From DATFDN01 sp963756545 (lineage in GTDB: Bacteria; Pseudomonadota; Alphaproteobacteria; Acetobacterales; Acetobacteraceae): DNA of 64,000 nucleotides. The stretch is taken from assembly GCA_963756545.1 (NCBI GenBank), contig CAVWNY010000003.1:682001-746000 (forward strand), written 5' to 3'. The notes under the pieces were generated by a model that was given only the letters and a program-made list of their open reading frames with translations, made no database searches and was not told where the DNA came from. The stretch's first letter is position 1. Each line of letters starts with the position of its first letter. Position numbers and translations under genes: made by a program. Below are positions 1 through 7,655 of this stretch, one piece after another.

Positions 1-638
1 AGGTGCAGCCGCCCGATCGGTTGCGCGCGCGCATACAACGGTATTTCGACCCGCTGCCGATCTGGTATCCGCCGATGGAGCAGGCGCTGATCGAGCAGGC
101 GGCCTATCCGCTGCATGCGATCACCCAACGGCCGCCGGCGATGTATCATTCGTGGCACTCGCAGAACGCCTGGCTGCGCCAGATCTACAGCCGCAACCGG
201 CTGTTCATGAACCGACGCACCGCCGAGGCGCTGGGCCTGGCCGATGACGACTGGGCCTGGGTCATCAGCCGGACCGGACGGGTGAAGGCGCAGATCAAGC
301 TGATGGAGGGCGTGAACCCCGATACGGTGTGGACCTGGAACGCCATCGGCAAGCGTGCCGGCGCCTGGAATCTCGCCCCCGATGCGCCCGAGTCGCGGGA
401 GGGCTTCCTACTCAATCACGTGATCGCGGAGTTCCTGCCCGAACAGGACGGTGCGCGCCACGCCAACGCGGACCCGGTCACCGGGCAGGCGGCGTGGTAC
501 GATCTGCGCGTGCGCGTGGAGAAGGCCGAAGGGGTCGGGGAGACGCTGCCGCACCCCGCCGCGCTGCATCGCCTGACGGGGCTGGACGCCGCCCCGCGTA
601 TCCTGCGCTATGCCGCAGCGCGTGTCGGAGCGAGGTGA
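1..638 (+). CDS. Molybdopterin oxidoreductase catalytic subunit, C-terminal part (SoeA/DmsA-type)
   Basis: This is the tail of a large molybdoenzyme whose start lies left of the window; the first complete codon begins at base 3 and the frame runs to a TGA at 636-638. The roughly 210 visible residues fit the C-terminal molybdopterin-dinucleotide-binding domain: HSWHSQNAWLRQI at the domain start, then the usual late stretch with EFLP and a tryptophan-rich end. The stop is 1 bp before the ATG of a four-cluster ferredoxin subunit, which is followed by an NrfD/DmsC-like membrane subunit. This order (catalytic, Fe-S, anchor) matches sulfite-oxidising SoeABC and DMSO reductase-type enzymes. The substrate cannot be read from this fragment; SoeA is the best guess because it is common in alphaproteobacteria. 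Confidence 0.8.
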   Translation, partial: VQPPDRLRARIQRYFDPLPIWYPPMEQALIEQAAYPLHAITQRPPAMYHSWHSQNAWLRQIYSRNRLFMNRRTAEALGLADDDWAWVISRTGRVKAQIKLMEGVNPDTVWTWNAIGKRAGAWNLAPDAPESREGFLLNHVIAEFLPEQDGARHANADPVTGQAAWYDLRVRVEKAEGVGETLPHPAALHRLTGLDAAPRILRYAAARVGAR

Positions 639-639
639 G

Positions 640-1380
640 ATGACTAGCATCCCGGCCCAGCAGCCCGGCCAGAAGAAGCTCGGCCTGGTGATCGATCTTG
701 ACACCTGCGTCGGCTGCCACGCCTGCGCGGTGAACTGCAAGGAGTGGAATACCTCCGGCCATCCCGGCCCGCTGACGGATTTCGACCCCTATCAGGAGAA
801 GCCGCAGGGCGTGTGGCTGAACCGCGTCCACACCTATGAGGCGGGGCTCGGCGACGACAGCCGCACCGTCCATTTTCCGCGATCCTGCCTGCACTGCGAG
901 CAGCCGGAATGCGTGAGCGTCTGCCCGACCGGGGCCAGCTACAAGCGAGCCGAGGACGGCATCGTGCTGGTCAACGCCGAGATCTGCATCGGCTGCCAGC
1001 TCTGCGCCTGGGCGTGCCCCTATGGCGCGCGCGAGTTCGACGAGGATCGGGGCGTGATGACGAAATGCACGCTCTGCATCGACCGCATCTACAACGAGAC
1101 GCTCCCCGAGCAGGCGCGCGTGCCGGCCTGCGTTTCGACCTGCCCGGCGAGCGCGCGCCATTTCGGCGATCTCGGCGATCCCGACAGCGCGGTGTCGCGC
1201 CTTGTCGCCGAGCGCGGCGGTTATGACCTGATGCCGGAGATGGGCTACAAGCCGGTCAACAAATACCTGCCGCCGCGCCGGCGCCCGGCGCCCTCTGCCG
1301 CCGGGCCGGTCGAGGACTCGGCGCCTACCGGCGCGGTGGGCGGCGTCATGCGCTGGATCGACCGCGTACTGAGCCGATGA
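640..1380 (+). CDS. soeB: Four-cluster Fe-S electron transfer subunit (SoeB/DmsB-type)
   Basis: A 246-residue electron-transfer subunit that wires a molybdoenzyme to its membrane partner. Four cysteine clusters are visible in order: CVGCHACAVNCKEWN, CLHCEQPECVSVCPTGA, CIGCQLCAWACPYGA, and CTLCIDRI paired with CVSTCPASA. They give the 16 ligands expected for four [4Fe-4S] centres. The ATG at 640 was chosen over an upstream in-frame ATG at 610 because GGAG-CGAGG lies just upstream and the upstream start would run deep into the previous gene. The stop overlaps the next start by ATGA. The family assignment is firm. The symbol depends on the whole complex being a sulfite dehydrogenase, which is inferred from gene order only. 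Confidence 0.85.
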   Translation: MTSIPAQQPGQKKLGLVIDLDTCVGCHACAVNCKEWNTSGHPGPLTDFDPYQEKPQGVWLNRVHTYEAGLGDDSRTVHFPRSCLHCEQPECVSVCPTGASYKRAEDGIVLVNAEICIGCQLCAWACPYGAREFDEDRGVMTKCTLCIDRIYNETLPEQARVPACVSTCPASARHFGDLGDPDSAVSRLVAERGGYDLMPEMGYKPVNKYLPPRRRPAPSAAGPVEDSAPTGAVGGVMRWIDRVLSR

Positions 1381-2324
1381 AACCAGGCCTCTCCGTCATC
1401 TTCTTCACCACGGTTTCCGGCGCCGGGTACGGGATGCTGTTTTGGCTGGGGATCCTGGACGCGTTCGGACGAATGCCGGGCGCGCGCTGGTTTGGGGTCA
1501 TCGGGGTTATCGTTGCGATGGCGCTGGCCAGCGCCGGGCTGGTCGCCTCCACCGCCCATCTAGGACGGCCGGAGCGGGCATGGCGCGCCATCTCGCAGTG
1601 GCGCAGCTCCTGGCTGTCGCGGGAGGGGATCGCCGCGCTGGTGGCCTACGCGCCGGCCGTGGCGCTTGCCGTGTCGTGGGCTGTCCTGGGGGCGGACGCG
1701 CCGCTTACCTGGGCTTTCGGGCTGCTCGCGGCGCTCGCCGCCTTCGCGACGGTGGTCTGCACCGCCATGATCTACCGATCATTGAAGCCCGTCCGGCAAT
1801 GGCATAACGGCTTCGTTCTGCCGAATTACCTGTTGCTGGCCGCGTTCAGCGGCGCGGCGTGCCTGGCGGCGCTGGCGATCTTCTGGCAGCCCGGCCCGGC
1901 GCGTCTGGCGAGTGCCCTCGCGGTTGTCGCGGGCGCGGCGGCGGCGGCGGGCAAGCTCGCCTACTGGCGGTTTATCGATCGCACGCACGGGACTAGCACG
2001 ATCGAGAGCGCGACCGGGTTGGGCTGGCTCGGCCCTGTGCGGATGCTGGAGGCGCCGAACAGCGAGGAGAATTACCTGCTGCGCGAGATGGGCTTTCGCA
2101 TCGGTCGCAAGCACGCCGACAAGCTGCGGCGGGTCGCGCTGGCGCTCGGCTTCGCGCTTCCGCTGGTTTTGCTAATCCTCGGCGCGGTGCTGGTGGGGAT
2201 CGCGGGACGCGTGCTGCTGCCGCTGTCCGTCCTCTCCGTGCTGCTGGGCGTGTATGTCGAACGCTGGCTGTTCTTCGCGCAGGCGACCCATACGGTGACG
2301 CTTTTCTATGGGCGTCCAGATTGA
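1377..2324 (+). CDS. soeC: NrfD/DmsC-like membrane anchor subunit (SoeC-type)
   Basis: A 315-residue polytopic membrane protein with about eight hydrophobic segments. It starts at the ATG of an ATGA overlap with the Fe-S subunit and completes a three-gene molybdoenzyme operon. DmsC/SoeC subunits anchor the complex in the inner membrane and exchange electrons with quinone. The sequence shows the family pattern: a short N-terminal segment near GYGMLFWLG, a conserved ARPERAW-like loop (LGRPERAWRAISQW), and an arginine- and glutamate-bearing stretch near NYLLREMGF before the last two helices. The substrate of the complex is not determined by this subunit. Confidence 0.8.
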   Translation: MKPGLSVIFFTTVSGAGYGMLFWLGILDAFGRMPGARWFGVIGVIVAMALASAGLVASTAHLGRPERAWRAISQWRSSWLSREGIAALVAYAPAVALAVSWAVLGADAPLTWAFGLLAALAAFATVVCTAMIYRSLKPVRQWHNGFVLPNYLLLAAFSGAACLAALAIFWQPGPARLASALAVVAGAAAAAGKLAYWRFIDRTHGTSTIESATGLGWLGPVRMLEAPNSEENYLLREMGFRIGRKHADKLRRVALALGFALPLVLLILGAVLVGIAGRVLLPLSVLSVLLGVYVERWLFFAQATHTVTLFYGRPD

Positions 2325-2386
2325 AAGGATGGATGGACGTGCGAGCGGCGCGGCCCGAGAACCGCCCCGCTCGACGCGACTTCAGA

Positions 2387-2908
2387 CTAGGCCGCGGCCT
2401 TCGCGTGCTGTGCGTTGGTGTGGGCGAGGTGATTGCCTTCCCCGACCATGTACGCCCGCAACTGCAGCCGCGCGCGATGCACGCGGCTTTTCAGGGTGCC
2501 GATCGCGCAGCCCGTGCGCTCGGCCGCGGTTTCATAGGGGATTTCCTGTAACGCAATCATATAAAGCGCCTCGCGCTGATCGGACGGCAGGCGGGTCAGC
2601 GCCCATGACAGCTCCCGGAGCGCCGTGCGATCCTCGTGCGAGGCCGCGACCGGCAGCTCCGGTATGTTGTCCATGTCGGTGAATTCACGCTTGTTGCGCA
2701 CGCTGCTGATGAAGTGGTTGATCATGATGCGGTGCACCCAGGCGGAGAAGTTGGTCCCCGGCATGAAGCAGTCCTGAGCGAGCAGAGCCTTGGTCGCGAC
2801 GTCCTGCGTCAAATCGTCGGCGGCTGCGCGGTTGCGGGTCAGCGCGAGGGCCCACACGCGCATCTTGGGAAGAAAGGAGATCAATAAATCGTTGAATTCC
2901 TGCGGCAC
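2387..2908 (-). CDS. ECF-family RNA polymerase sigma factor
   Basis: A 173-residue sigma-70-family factor of the extracytoplasmic-function type. Region 2 is at about residues 10-80 (ADDLTQDVATKAL, then FSAWVHRIMINHFI). Region 4 is at about residues 105-155 (LPSDQREALYMIALQ, then a helix-turn-helix ending GTLKSRVHRARLQL). GTG at 2908 is preferred over TTG at 2914 because AAGGAG lies 8 nt before the GTG and only about 2 nt before the TTG. The overall look is close to EcfG-type general stress sigma factors, but no nepR or phyR gene is adjacent and no anti-sigma gene is visible. The gene is convergent with the molybdoenzyme operon and divergent from a receiver-domain gene. The subgroup is unsettled. 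Confidence 0.85.
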   Translation of the reverse strand: MPQEFNDLLISFLPKMRVWALALTRNRAAADDLTQDVATKALLAQDCFMPGTNFSAWVHRIMINHFISSVRNKREFTDMDNIPELPVAASHEDRTALRELSWALTRLPSDQREALYMIALQEIPYETAAERTGCAIGTLKSRVHRARLQLRAYMVGEGNHLAHTNAQHAKAAA

Positions 2909-3290
2909 GACCAACTCTCCTTACAGCGAAATAGCGGCTGGCTGGGACCTGTGTTGCAAAGAGGACGCTCGCAAGGACAAATGACACGAGCTTGAACCGA
3001 GACCGAGGGTTGCCGGATCACGAACCCTCGGGCGCCTCGCTTATCCGCTCGGATTTTCGAGCCGCCGCACAATTTACGGGGTTCGGTTGTAGCCTTGTGC
3101 TAGGTTCATTGCGGATCGCGGACGTCAGAGAAGATCACGGCAGCGTGAATGTGGCGGCGCAGCCAAGCCCTTCCGCAGCGCATATACGCCGCGAGTTGGC
3201 CCGAAAATGGGCCGCCGGCGGAGGGGGCGCTGGTAGTTGAATGGGCGCCGGTCGCGCGGGGCAATGCTGGCTGGGAGCGATGGGGATACG
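2909..3290. other. Divergent intergenic region between ECF sigma gene and receiver gene
   Basis: About 380 bases without a convincing gene. It should carry the promoters of both flanking divergent genes. The most notable element is a perfect 9-bp inverted repeat at 3003-3031, listed separately. I see no clear EcfG-type GGAAC...GTT promoter. Short reading frames here lack ribosome binding sites and family features. Confidence 0.5.
3003..3031. repeat. Perfect 9-bp inverted repeat upstream of the ECF sigma gene
   Basis: CCGAGGGTT at 3003-3011 and AACCCTCGG at 3023-3031 are exact reverse complements separated by 11 bases. The element lies about 95 bases upstream of the sigma factor start and could be an operator or an RNA hairpin in its leader. 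No run of T follows on either strand, so an intrinsic terminator is unlikely. Confidence 0.6.
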
Positions 3291-3701
3291 ATGAGCATCG
3301 GACGCCGTCAGGCAAGCGCGACCGCCGGGGGCGAGGGGCGCTGCATTCTGCTGATTGAAGATGATCTCCATGTTGCCGAGACCCTCGCGGAGCTGCTGGA
3401 ACTAGAGGGCTTCCGTGTGGTCGTGGCGTATGACGGTGATACTGGGCTGGAGCGCGCGCGCGCGGAGTCGCCCGAGCTCGTGCTCTGCGACCTGACCCTG
3501 CCCGGCAGGCTGGACGGACACGGGTTCGCGCGCGCCTGTCGCGCCGACCCGGCGCTGCGTGGGCTGCGTCTGGTGGCGATTTCGGGCTACTCCCGGGCGG
3601 ACGATCGCCGCCGCGCCATGGAGTGCGGCTTCGACGAACTCATCGGCAAGCCGATTGAACTCGCGCGAATTCACGCGGCATTCGCGCCCGCCGCGGCCTG
3701 A
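3291..3701 (+). CDS. Single-domain response regulator (receiver domain)
   Basis: A 136-residue protein made almost entirely of one CheY-like receiver domain. The acidic pair is in LLIEDD, the phospho-acceptor aspartate in LVLCDLTLPG, the switch serine in AISG and the conserved lysine in IGKPIE, so phosphorylation should work. There is no output domain. ATG at 3291 is preferred over the ATG at 3237, since it sits just before the domain with a purine-rich stretch upstream. No histidine kinase is nearby. Single-domain receivers near ECF sigma factors sometimes belong to stress phosphorelays, but a link to the neighbouring sigma gene is only a guess. Confidence 0.85.
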   Translation: MSIGRRQASATAGGEGRCILLIEDDLHVAETLAELLELEGFRVVVAYDGDTGLERARAESPELVLCDLTLPGRLDGHGFARACRADPALRGLRLVAISGYSRADDRRRAMECGFDELIGKPIELARIHAAFAPAAA

Positions 3702-3725
3702 CGCGCAATCTGGCCTCGCCGGGCC

Positions 3726-4985
3726 CTATTCCGCTGCCAGGCTCGGGGTGAACGCCGGCAGTTCGGCTCGTTCCCCACGAGCCATCGGCCGCGGCCACCA
3801 GCGGTCCTCCCACTCGGCGAAAATCCCGCTCACCTTGGGCATGACGTGCTGGGCGTACATGCGGGTGTTGTATTTCGTCAGAGCCTTGTTCATGTTGCCG
3901 AACTGAAGCAGCAGCATCAGGTGGCCGACGTTGAGGTCGGCGCTCAGCGCGCGCAATTGCTCCACCACCTCGTCCGGCGTGCCGATGACGAGGTAGCCGG
4001 CATCCACCAGCTCCTCCATCGTCGTCGGACGGGCCTTGAACTTCTCGGCATAGGTCGCGGCCTTGGCGACCTGGCTTTCCATGCCGACGCGCTGCGTCGC
4101 CTCGGTCGTGTAGCCGGGCGGGGCGACGAAGCGCTGATCGATGTGCAAACAGCGACCGAAGAAATATTCAGCCAACTCCGTGTAGAGATCGATCGCCTGC
4201 TGGCGGGATTCCGCCACCGCGACCGTCTGCGCGAAGCCGGCACGGTACGGGTTCCGATCCTTTCCCAGCCGATCCATCTCCGCCCAGAAACCGTCCATCG
4301 TCGCCTTGCCGACCTTGTGGCCGTAGTAGGAAAGATACGAATAGACATAGTCCTTCTCGGCGCACCACTGCCACGTCTCCACCGAGCCGCCGCCGGGAAT
4401 CCAGATCGGCGGATGCGGGCGCTGGATCGGGCGGGGCCAGACGTTCACGTAGCGCTGCTGGTTGTATCGTCCGTTGAAGGCGAACGTGTCCCTCTCCGTC
4501 CAGGCGCGGATGATGAGATCGTGCGCCTCGTGGTAGCGGTCCCGCAACTGGCTGGGGTTTTGTCCATAGGCGTAGCAGCCGTCCATCGGCGTGCCGACGG
4601 GGAAGCCCGCGATCAGCCGCCCGCCCGAGATCACGTCGAGCATCGCGAACTCCTCGGCGACGCGTGTGGGCGGGTTGTAGAGCGCGATGGAGTTGCCCAT
4701 GACGCAGATCGTGGTGTCCATCGTGCGCCGGGCGAGCGTGGCGGCGATGAGATTGGGCGAGGGCATGAGCCCGTAGCCGTTGGAGTGATGCTCGTTCACG
4801 CATATCGCGTCGAATCCGCACTCGGCCGCGTATTCCAGCTCGTCCATGAAGTCGTTGTACATGTGATGCGCGCGCCGCGGGTCGAACAACGAGGAGTGGA
4901 TATCGACCCACACCGACGGATGCTTCTGCTTGAAGTCGTCCGGCAGCTCGGTGTACGGCATCAGGTGAAACCACATCGACTTCAT
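3726..4985 (-). CDS. Luciferase-like (LLM class) flavin-dependent monooxygenase
   Basis: A 419-residue bacterial-luciferase-type oxidoreductase. These TIM-barrel enzymes use reduced FMN or F420 to oxidise varied substrates. Visible hallmarks are an N-terminal strand leading to CVNEHHSNGYGLMPSPN, the alternating ARRT-TICVMGNSIAL segment, and GRLIAGFPVGTPMD for cofactor phosphate contact. ATG 4985 was chosen over an ORF start 126 bases upstream because GGAGG sits just before it and the preceding residues are unlike the family. It is the last gene of a minus-strand run after the MBL-fold hydrolase, about 65 bases downstream. The substrate is unknown. Confidence 0.85.
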   Translation of the reverse strand: MKSMWFHLMPYTELPDDFKQKHPSVWVDIHSSLFDPRRAHHMYNDFMDELEYAAECGFDAICVNEHHSNGYGLMPSPNLIAATLARRTMDTTICVMGNSIALYNPPTRVAEEFAMLDVISGGRLIAGFPVGTPMDGCYAYGQNPSQLRDRYHEAHDLIIRAWTERDTFAFNGRYNQQRYVNVWPRPIQRPHPPIWIPGGGSVETWQWCAEKDYVYSYLSYYGHKVGKATMDGFWAEMDRLGKDRNPYRAGFAQTVAVAESRQQAIDLYTELAEYFFGRCLHIDQRFVAPPGYTTEATQRVGMESQVAKAATYAEKFKARPTTMEELVDAGYLVIGTPDEVVEQLRALSADLNVGHLMLLLQFGNMNKALTKYNTRMYAQHVMPKVSGIFAEWEDRWWPRPMARGERAELPAFTPSLAAE

Positions 4986-5050
4986 CGCCGGTCCTCCGGT
5001 TCCAGTGCCGTCATGCTGCTCCATGACCGCGATGGCGGCAAGCGGGCGTC

Positions 5051-5710
5051 CTACAGGAAAGGATTGTCCAGCCGCTCGGCTCCGATCGTCGAACCCGGAC
5101 CGTGGCCGCACAGGAAGGCGACGTCATCGCCGAGCGGCAGTACCTTGGCGCGGATCGACCCGATCAGCGCCGCGTGGTCGCCGTACGGAAAATCGGTGCG
5201 CCCGACCGAGCCTTGGAACAGCACGTCGCCCAGCACCGCCAGGCGGGCCGCATGGTTGACGAAGGCGATGTGCCCGGGCGTGTGCCCCGGACAGTGCAGC
5301 ACGTCGAAGACGTGCGCGCCGAGATGGATCCGATCGCCCTCGACAAGCCAGCGGTCCGGCTTCACGCCGCGCAGGCCTTCCAGCCCCAAGGCACGCGCCT
5401 GGGCCTCGATCCCGTCGAGCAGGAAGGCATCGCGCGCGTCCGGCCCTTCGACGGGCGGCGTCGTCGAATCGCCGGCACGTTCCCGCAGCAACGATTGAAG
5501 GTCGGCCGCGCCGCCGGCGTGATCGAGATGCCCATGCGTGAGCAGGATGCGCTCGATCGCAACGCCGAGCCGGCCGATCGCGTCGAGGATGCGCTCGGCC
5601 TCTCCGCCCGGATCGACGACCAATCCCTGCCTGCTGTCCTCGTCCCAGAGGATCGCGCAGTTCTGCTCGAACGGCGTGACGGGAACGATGGCGGCCTTGA
5701 GCCCCGCCAT
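5051..5710 (-). CDS. Metallo-beta-lactamase-fold hydrolase (glyoxalase II-like)
   Basis: A 219-residue MBL-fold hydrolase with the full zinc-binding set: THGHLDHAGG (about residues 58-67), HCPGHTPGH (about 139-147), GDVLFQGSVGRTD with its metal-bridging aspartate, and a final CGHG. It resembles the short glyoxalase II-like/YcbL group that hydrolyses thioesters such as S-lactoylglutathione. ATG 5710 overlaps the stop of the upstream HtrA-like gene (TGATG), so the two are translationally coupled. A longer reading frame upstream is only a shadow of that gene. The natural substrate is unknown. Confidence 0.85.
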   Translation of the reverse strand: MAGLKAAIVPVTPFEQNCAILWDEDSRQGLVVDPGGEAERILDAIGRLGVAIERILLTHGHLDHAGGAADLQSLLRERAGDSTTPPVEGPDARDAFLLDGIEAQARALGLEGLRGVKPDRWLVEGDRIHLGAHVFDVLHCPGHTPGHIAFVNHAARLAVLGDVLFQGSVGRTDFPYGDHAALIGSIRAKVLPLGDDVAFLCGHGPGSTIGAERLDNPFL

Positions 5711-6684
5711 CAGTGCAGCTTGGGCGACTTCAGGAACTTCGTCCGATCCGCCGAGCGCACGGTGAGGTTCACCGTCCGGTTGTCGCGCATCAGCTTGATC
5801 CGCACCTCCGCGCCGGCGCTGCCGGCGGCCCAGACCCGGCGCCACAGCGAGGCGAGGTCGGAGACTTCCTCGTCGTTCACCGCGATGATGCGATCGCCGG
5901 TCCGCACGCCGGCTTTTTCGGCTGGCCCGTTGTCGGACAGACCGCCGACCATCAGGTCGTCGTCGGATTCGGTCGCGTACATGCCCATCCAAGGCCGCGC
6001 CGGCCGGTTCACCCGTCCGTACGCGAGCAGGTCGTCGAGGATGGGCGCGAGGCAGCCGATGGGCACGACCATGTTCATGTCGTGCCGCCGTCCCTTGCCA
6101 TCGCCCTGCTGCAAGATCAGCGAGCCGGTGCCGAGCAGCCGGCCGTCGGTGCCGATCAGGCCGCAGCCGCCCCAGAACGGGTGGGCGGGAGCGGTGAAGA
6201 TCGCCTCGTCCAGCACGTACTCCCAATAACCCGCGAACTCCTGCCGGCCGACCACCCGCGTCTCCACCGCGTGGTGCTTCCCGCCGGAGGCGGCGAACAC
6301 CGCCTGGTCACCCACCTGGAGCGCGTCGGAATCGCCCAGCTCCAACGCCGGCAACTCCATCCGCCCCAGGGCCTGGACCAGACCGAAGCCGCTTTCCTGG
6401 TCGTAGGCGAGCGCGTGGCCGGGCACCGCGCTTCCGGTGGCAGTGGTGATCCAGATCGTCTCGGCCTCGGTCACCAGATAGCCGATGGTGGCGATCAGCC
6501 CGCTGTCGCGGATCAGCACGCCGCTGCCGGCCCGTTCGGTCCCTAGCGTGTCGGCGGTGTAGGCATCCGGCGGGATATACGACCTGATCCCGACCACGGC
6601 GCTCAGCGCGCGGTCGAGGTCGAAGGAGTAATCGCTCGCATCCGGCTGCAGGTTGGCCGGAATTTCCCAGTCCGTTCTCGGCAT
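5710..6684 (-). CDS. HtrA-like protein with PDZ domain and substituted catalytic triad
   Basis: A 324-residue protein with a trypsin-like/HtrA fold at about residues 45-215 and a C-terminal PDZ domain (about 230-310; GPAEKAGVRTGDRIIAVN). The HtrA landmarks can be aligned, but all three catalytic positions differ: the His position reads GYL (Tyr69), the Asp position in DQESGFG is Gly99, and the PGNSGGPL stretch is PFWGGCGL, with Gly172 for Ser. There is no signal peptide, so it should be cytoplasmic. It may be a scaffold or chaperone rather than a protease. ATG 6684 is followed by the first family-like residues; the ribosome binding site is weak. It heads the run HtrA-like, MBL-fold, luciferase-like. 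The alignment was made by eye. Confidence 0.8.
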   Translation of the reverse strand: MPRTDWEIPANLQPDASDYSFDLDRALSAVVGIRSYIPPDAYTADTLGTERAGSGVLIRDSGLIATIGYLVTEAETIWITTATGSAVPGHALAYDQESGFGLVQALGRMELPALELGDSDALQVGDQAVFAASGGKHHAVETRVVGRQEFAGYWEYVLDEAIFTAPAHPFWGGCGLIGTDGRLLGTGSLILQQGDGKGRRHDMNMVVPIGCLAPILDDLLAYGRVNRPARPWMGMYATESDDDLMVGGLSDNGPAEKAGVRTGDRIIAVNDEEVSDLASLWRRVWAAGSAGAEVRIKLMRDNRTVNLTVRSADRTKFLKSPKLH

Positions 6685-6737
6685 GCCACCCAGTATCGCC
6701 GCTTTTCCCTCCGCTGCCAACGCCGGTTGCCGATTGA

Positions 6738-6766
6738 TTGACAAGTCTCGGACGCCATCATAGACG
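6738..6766 (+). promoter_or_regulatory. Probable sigma-70 promoter of tRNA-Tyr
   Basis: TTGACA at 6738-6743, a 17-base spacer and TAGACG at 6761-6766. Transcription would start about 7 bases before the mature tRNA 5' end at 6780. The -35 is consensus; the -10 is moderate. Confidence 0.6.
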
Positions 6767-6779
6767 CCAGCCCCGACGG

Positions 6780-6865
6780 GGAGGGGTGCCCGAGTGGCTA
6801 AAGGGGGCGGACTGTAAATCCGCTGGCGCACGCCTACGTTGGTTCGAATCCAACCCCCTCCACCA
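6780..6865 (+). tRNA. tRNA-Tyr (anticodon GTA)
   Basis: A class II tRNA with a long variable arm. The acceptor strand GGAGGGG at 6780-6786 pairs with CCCCTCC before discriminator A and an encoded CCA (6863-6865). The anticodon GTA is at 6814-6816 in a GGACTGTAAATCC stem-loop, and the T loop is GGTTCGAATCC. The GTA anticodon with an extended variable arm is diagnostic of bacterial tRNA-Tyr. Confidence 0.97.
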
Positions 6866-6938
6866 AACCAGGTCCGCCGCCGCCGGCCCGTGACAGGCGC
6901 CGCCAACTCTGGCTTCTCCCCCCACAACAGGAGCCAAC

Positions 6939-7655
6939 ATGCGCCCATCCGGCCGCGGCCACGCCGCGCTTCGTCCCGTCTCGCTCACCCCCGGTTTCGC
7001 TCGTCATGCCGAGGGCTCGTGCCTGATCCGCATGGGCAACACCGAAGTCCTCTGCGCGGCGAGCGTGGAGGGGCGCGTTCCGGGGTTCCTGCGCGGCAGC
7101 GGGCAGGGGTGGGTGACGGCGGAGTACGGGATGCTGCCGCGCGCCACGCATACGCGCGGGGACCGCGAGGCCGCGCGGGGGAAGCAATCGGGGCGGACGC
7201 AGGAAATCCAGCGTCTCGTCGGGCGATCCTTGCGCGCCATCGTGGATCGCGCGGCGATGGGGGAGATGACGGTCACGCTCGATTGCGACGTGCTGAACGC
7301 CGACGGCGGCACGCGCTGCGCGGCGATCACAGGCGCGTTCGTGGCGCTCGCGCTGGCGTTTCGCACGCTGCGCGCCACTCGCGTGCTGGCGCGCGACCCG
7401 TTGCGCGGGCAGGTCGCGGCGGTCTCCTGCGGGATCGTGGGCGGCGAGCCGGTTCTCGATCTGGACTATGAGGAGGACTCGAACGCCGCCGCCGACGCGA
7501 ATTTCGTGCTCACCGATGCGGGCGGGATCGTCGAGGTGCAGGCGACAGCCGAGCAGGCGCCGTTCGACGAGGCGCAATTGACCGCGCTGCTTTGTCTCGC
7601 GCGGCAGGGCACGGCGGCGCTGTTCACCGCGCAGCGCGAGGCTTTGGGCGCCTGA
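6939..7655 (+). CDS. rph: Ribonuclease PH
   Basis: A 238-residue phosphorolytic 3'-5' exoribonuclease that trims the 3' ends of tRNA precursors. Family landmarks run the whole length: MRPSGR at the start, GNTEVLCAASVE, GWVTAEYGMLPRATHTR, RTQEIQRLVGRSLRA, LDCDVLNADGGTR, and LDYEEDSNAAADANFV near the end. Length and start match the family. It lies downstream of tRNA-Tyr and overlaps rdgB by TGATG; rph-rdgB pairing is common in alphaproteobacteria. Confidence 0.97.
   Translation: MRPSGRGHAALRPVSLTPGFARHAEGSCLIRMGNTEVLCAASVEGRVPGFLRGSGQGWVTAEYGMLPRATHTRGDREAARGKQSGRTQEIQRLVGRSLRAIVDRAAMGEMTVTLDCDVLNADGGTRCAAITGAFVALALAFRTLRATRVLARDPLRGQVAAVSCGIVGGEPVLDLDYEEDSNAAADANFVLTDAGGIVEVQATAEQAPFDEAQLTALLCLARQGTAALFTAQREALGA

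Noticed and set aside
3846..5498. A plus-strand reading frame of 550 codons
   Set aside because: Antisense to the luciferase-like oxidase and MBL-fold genes, both of which have clear family motifs.
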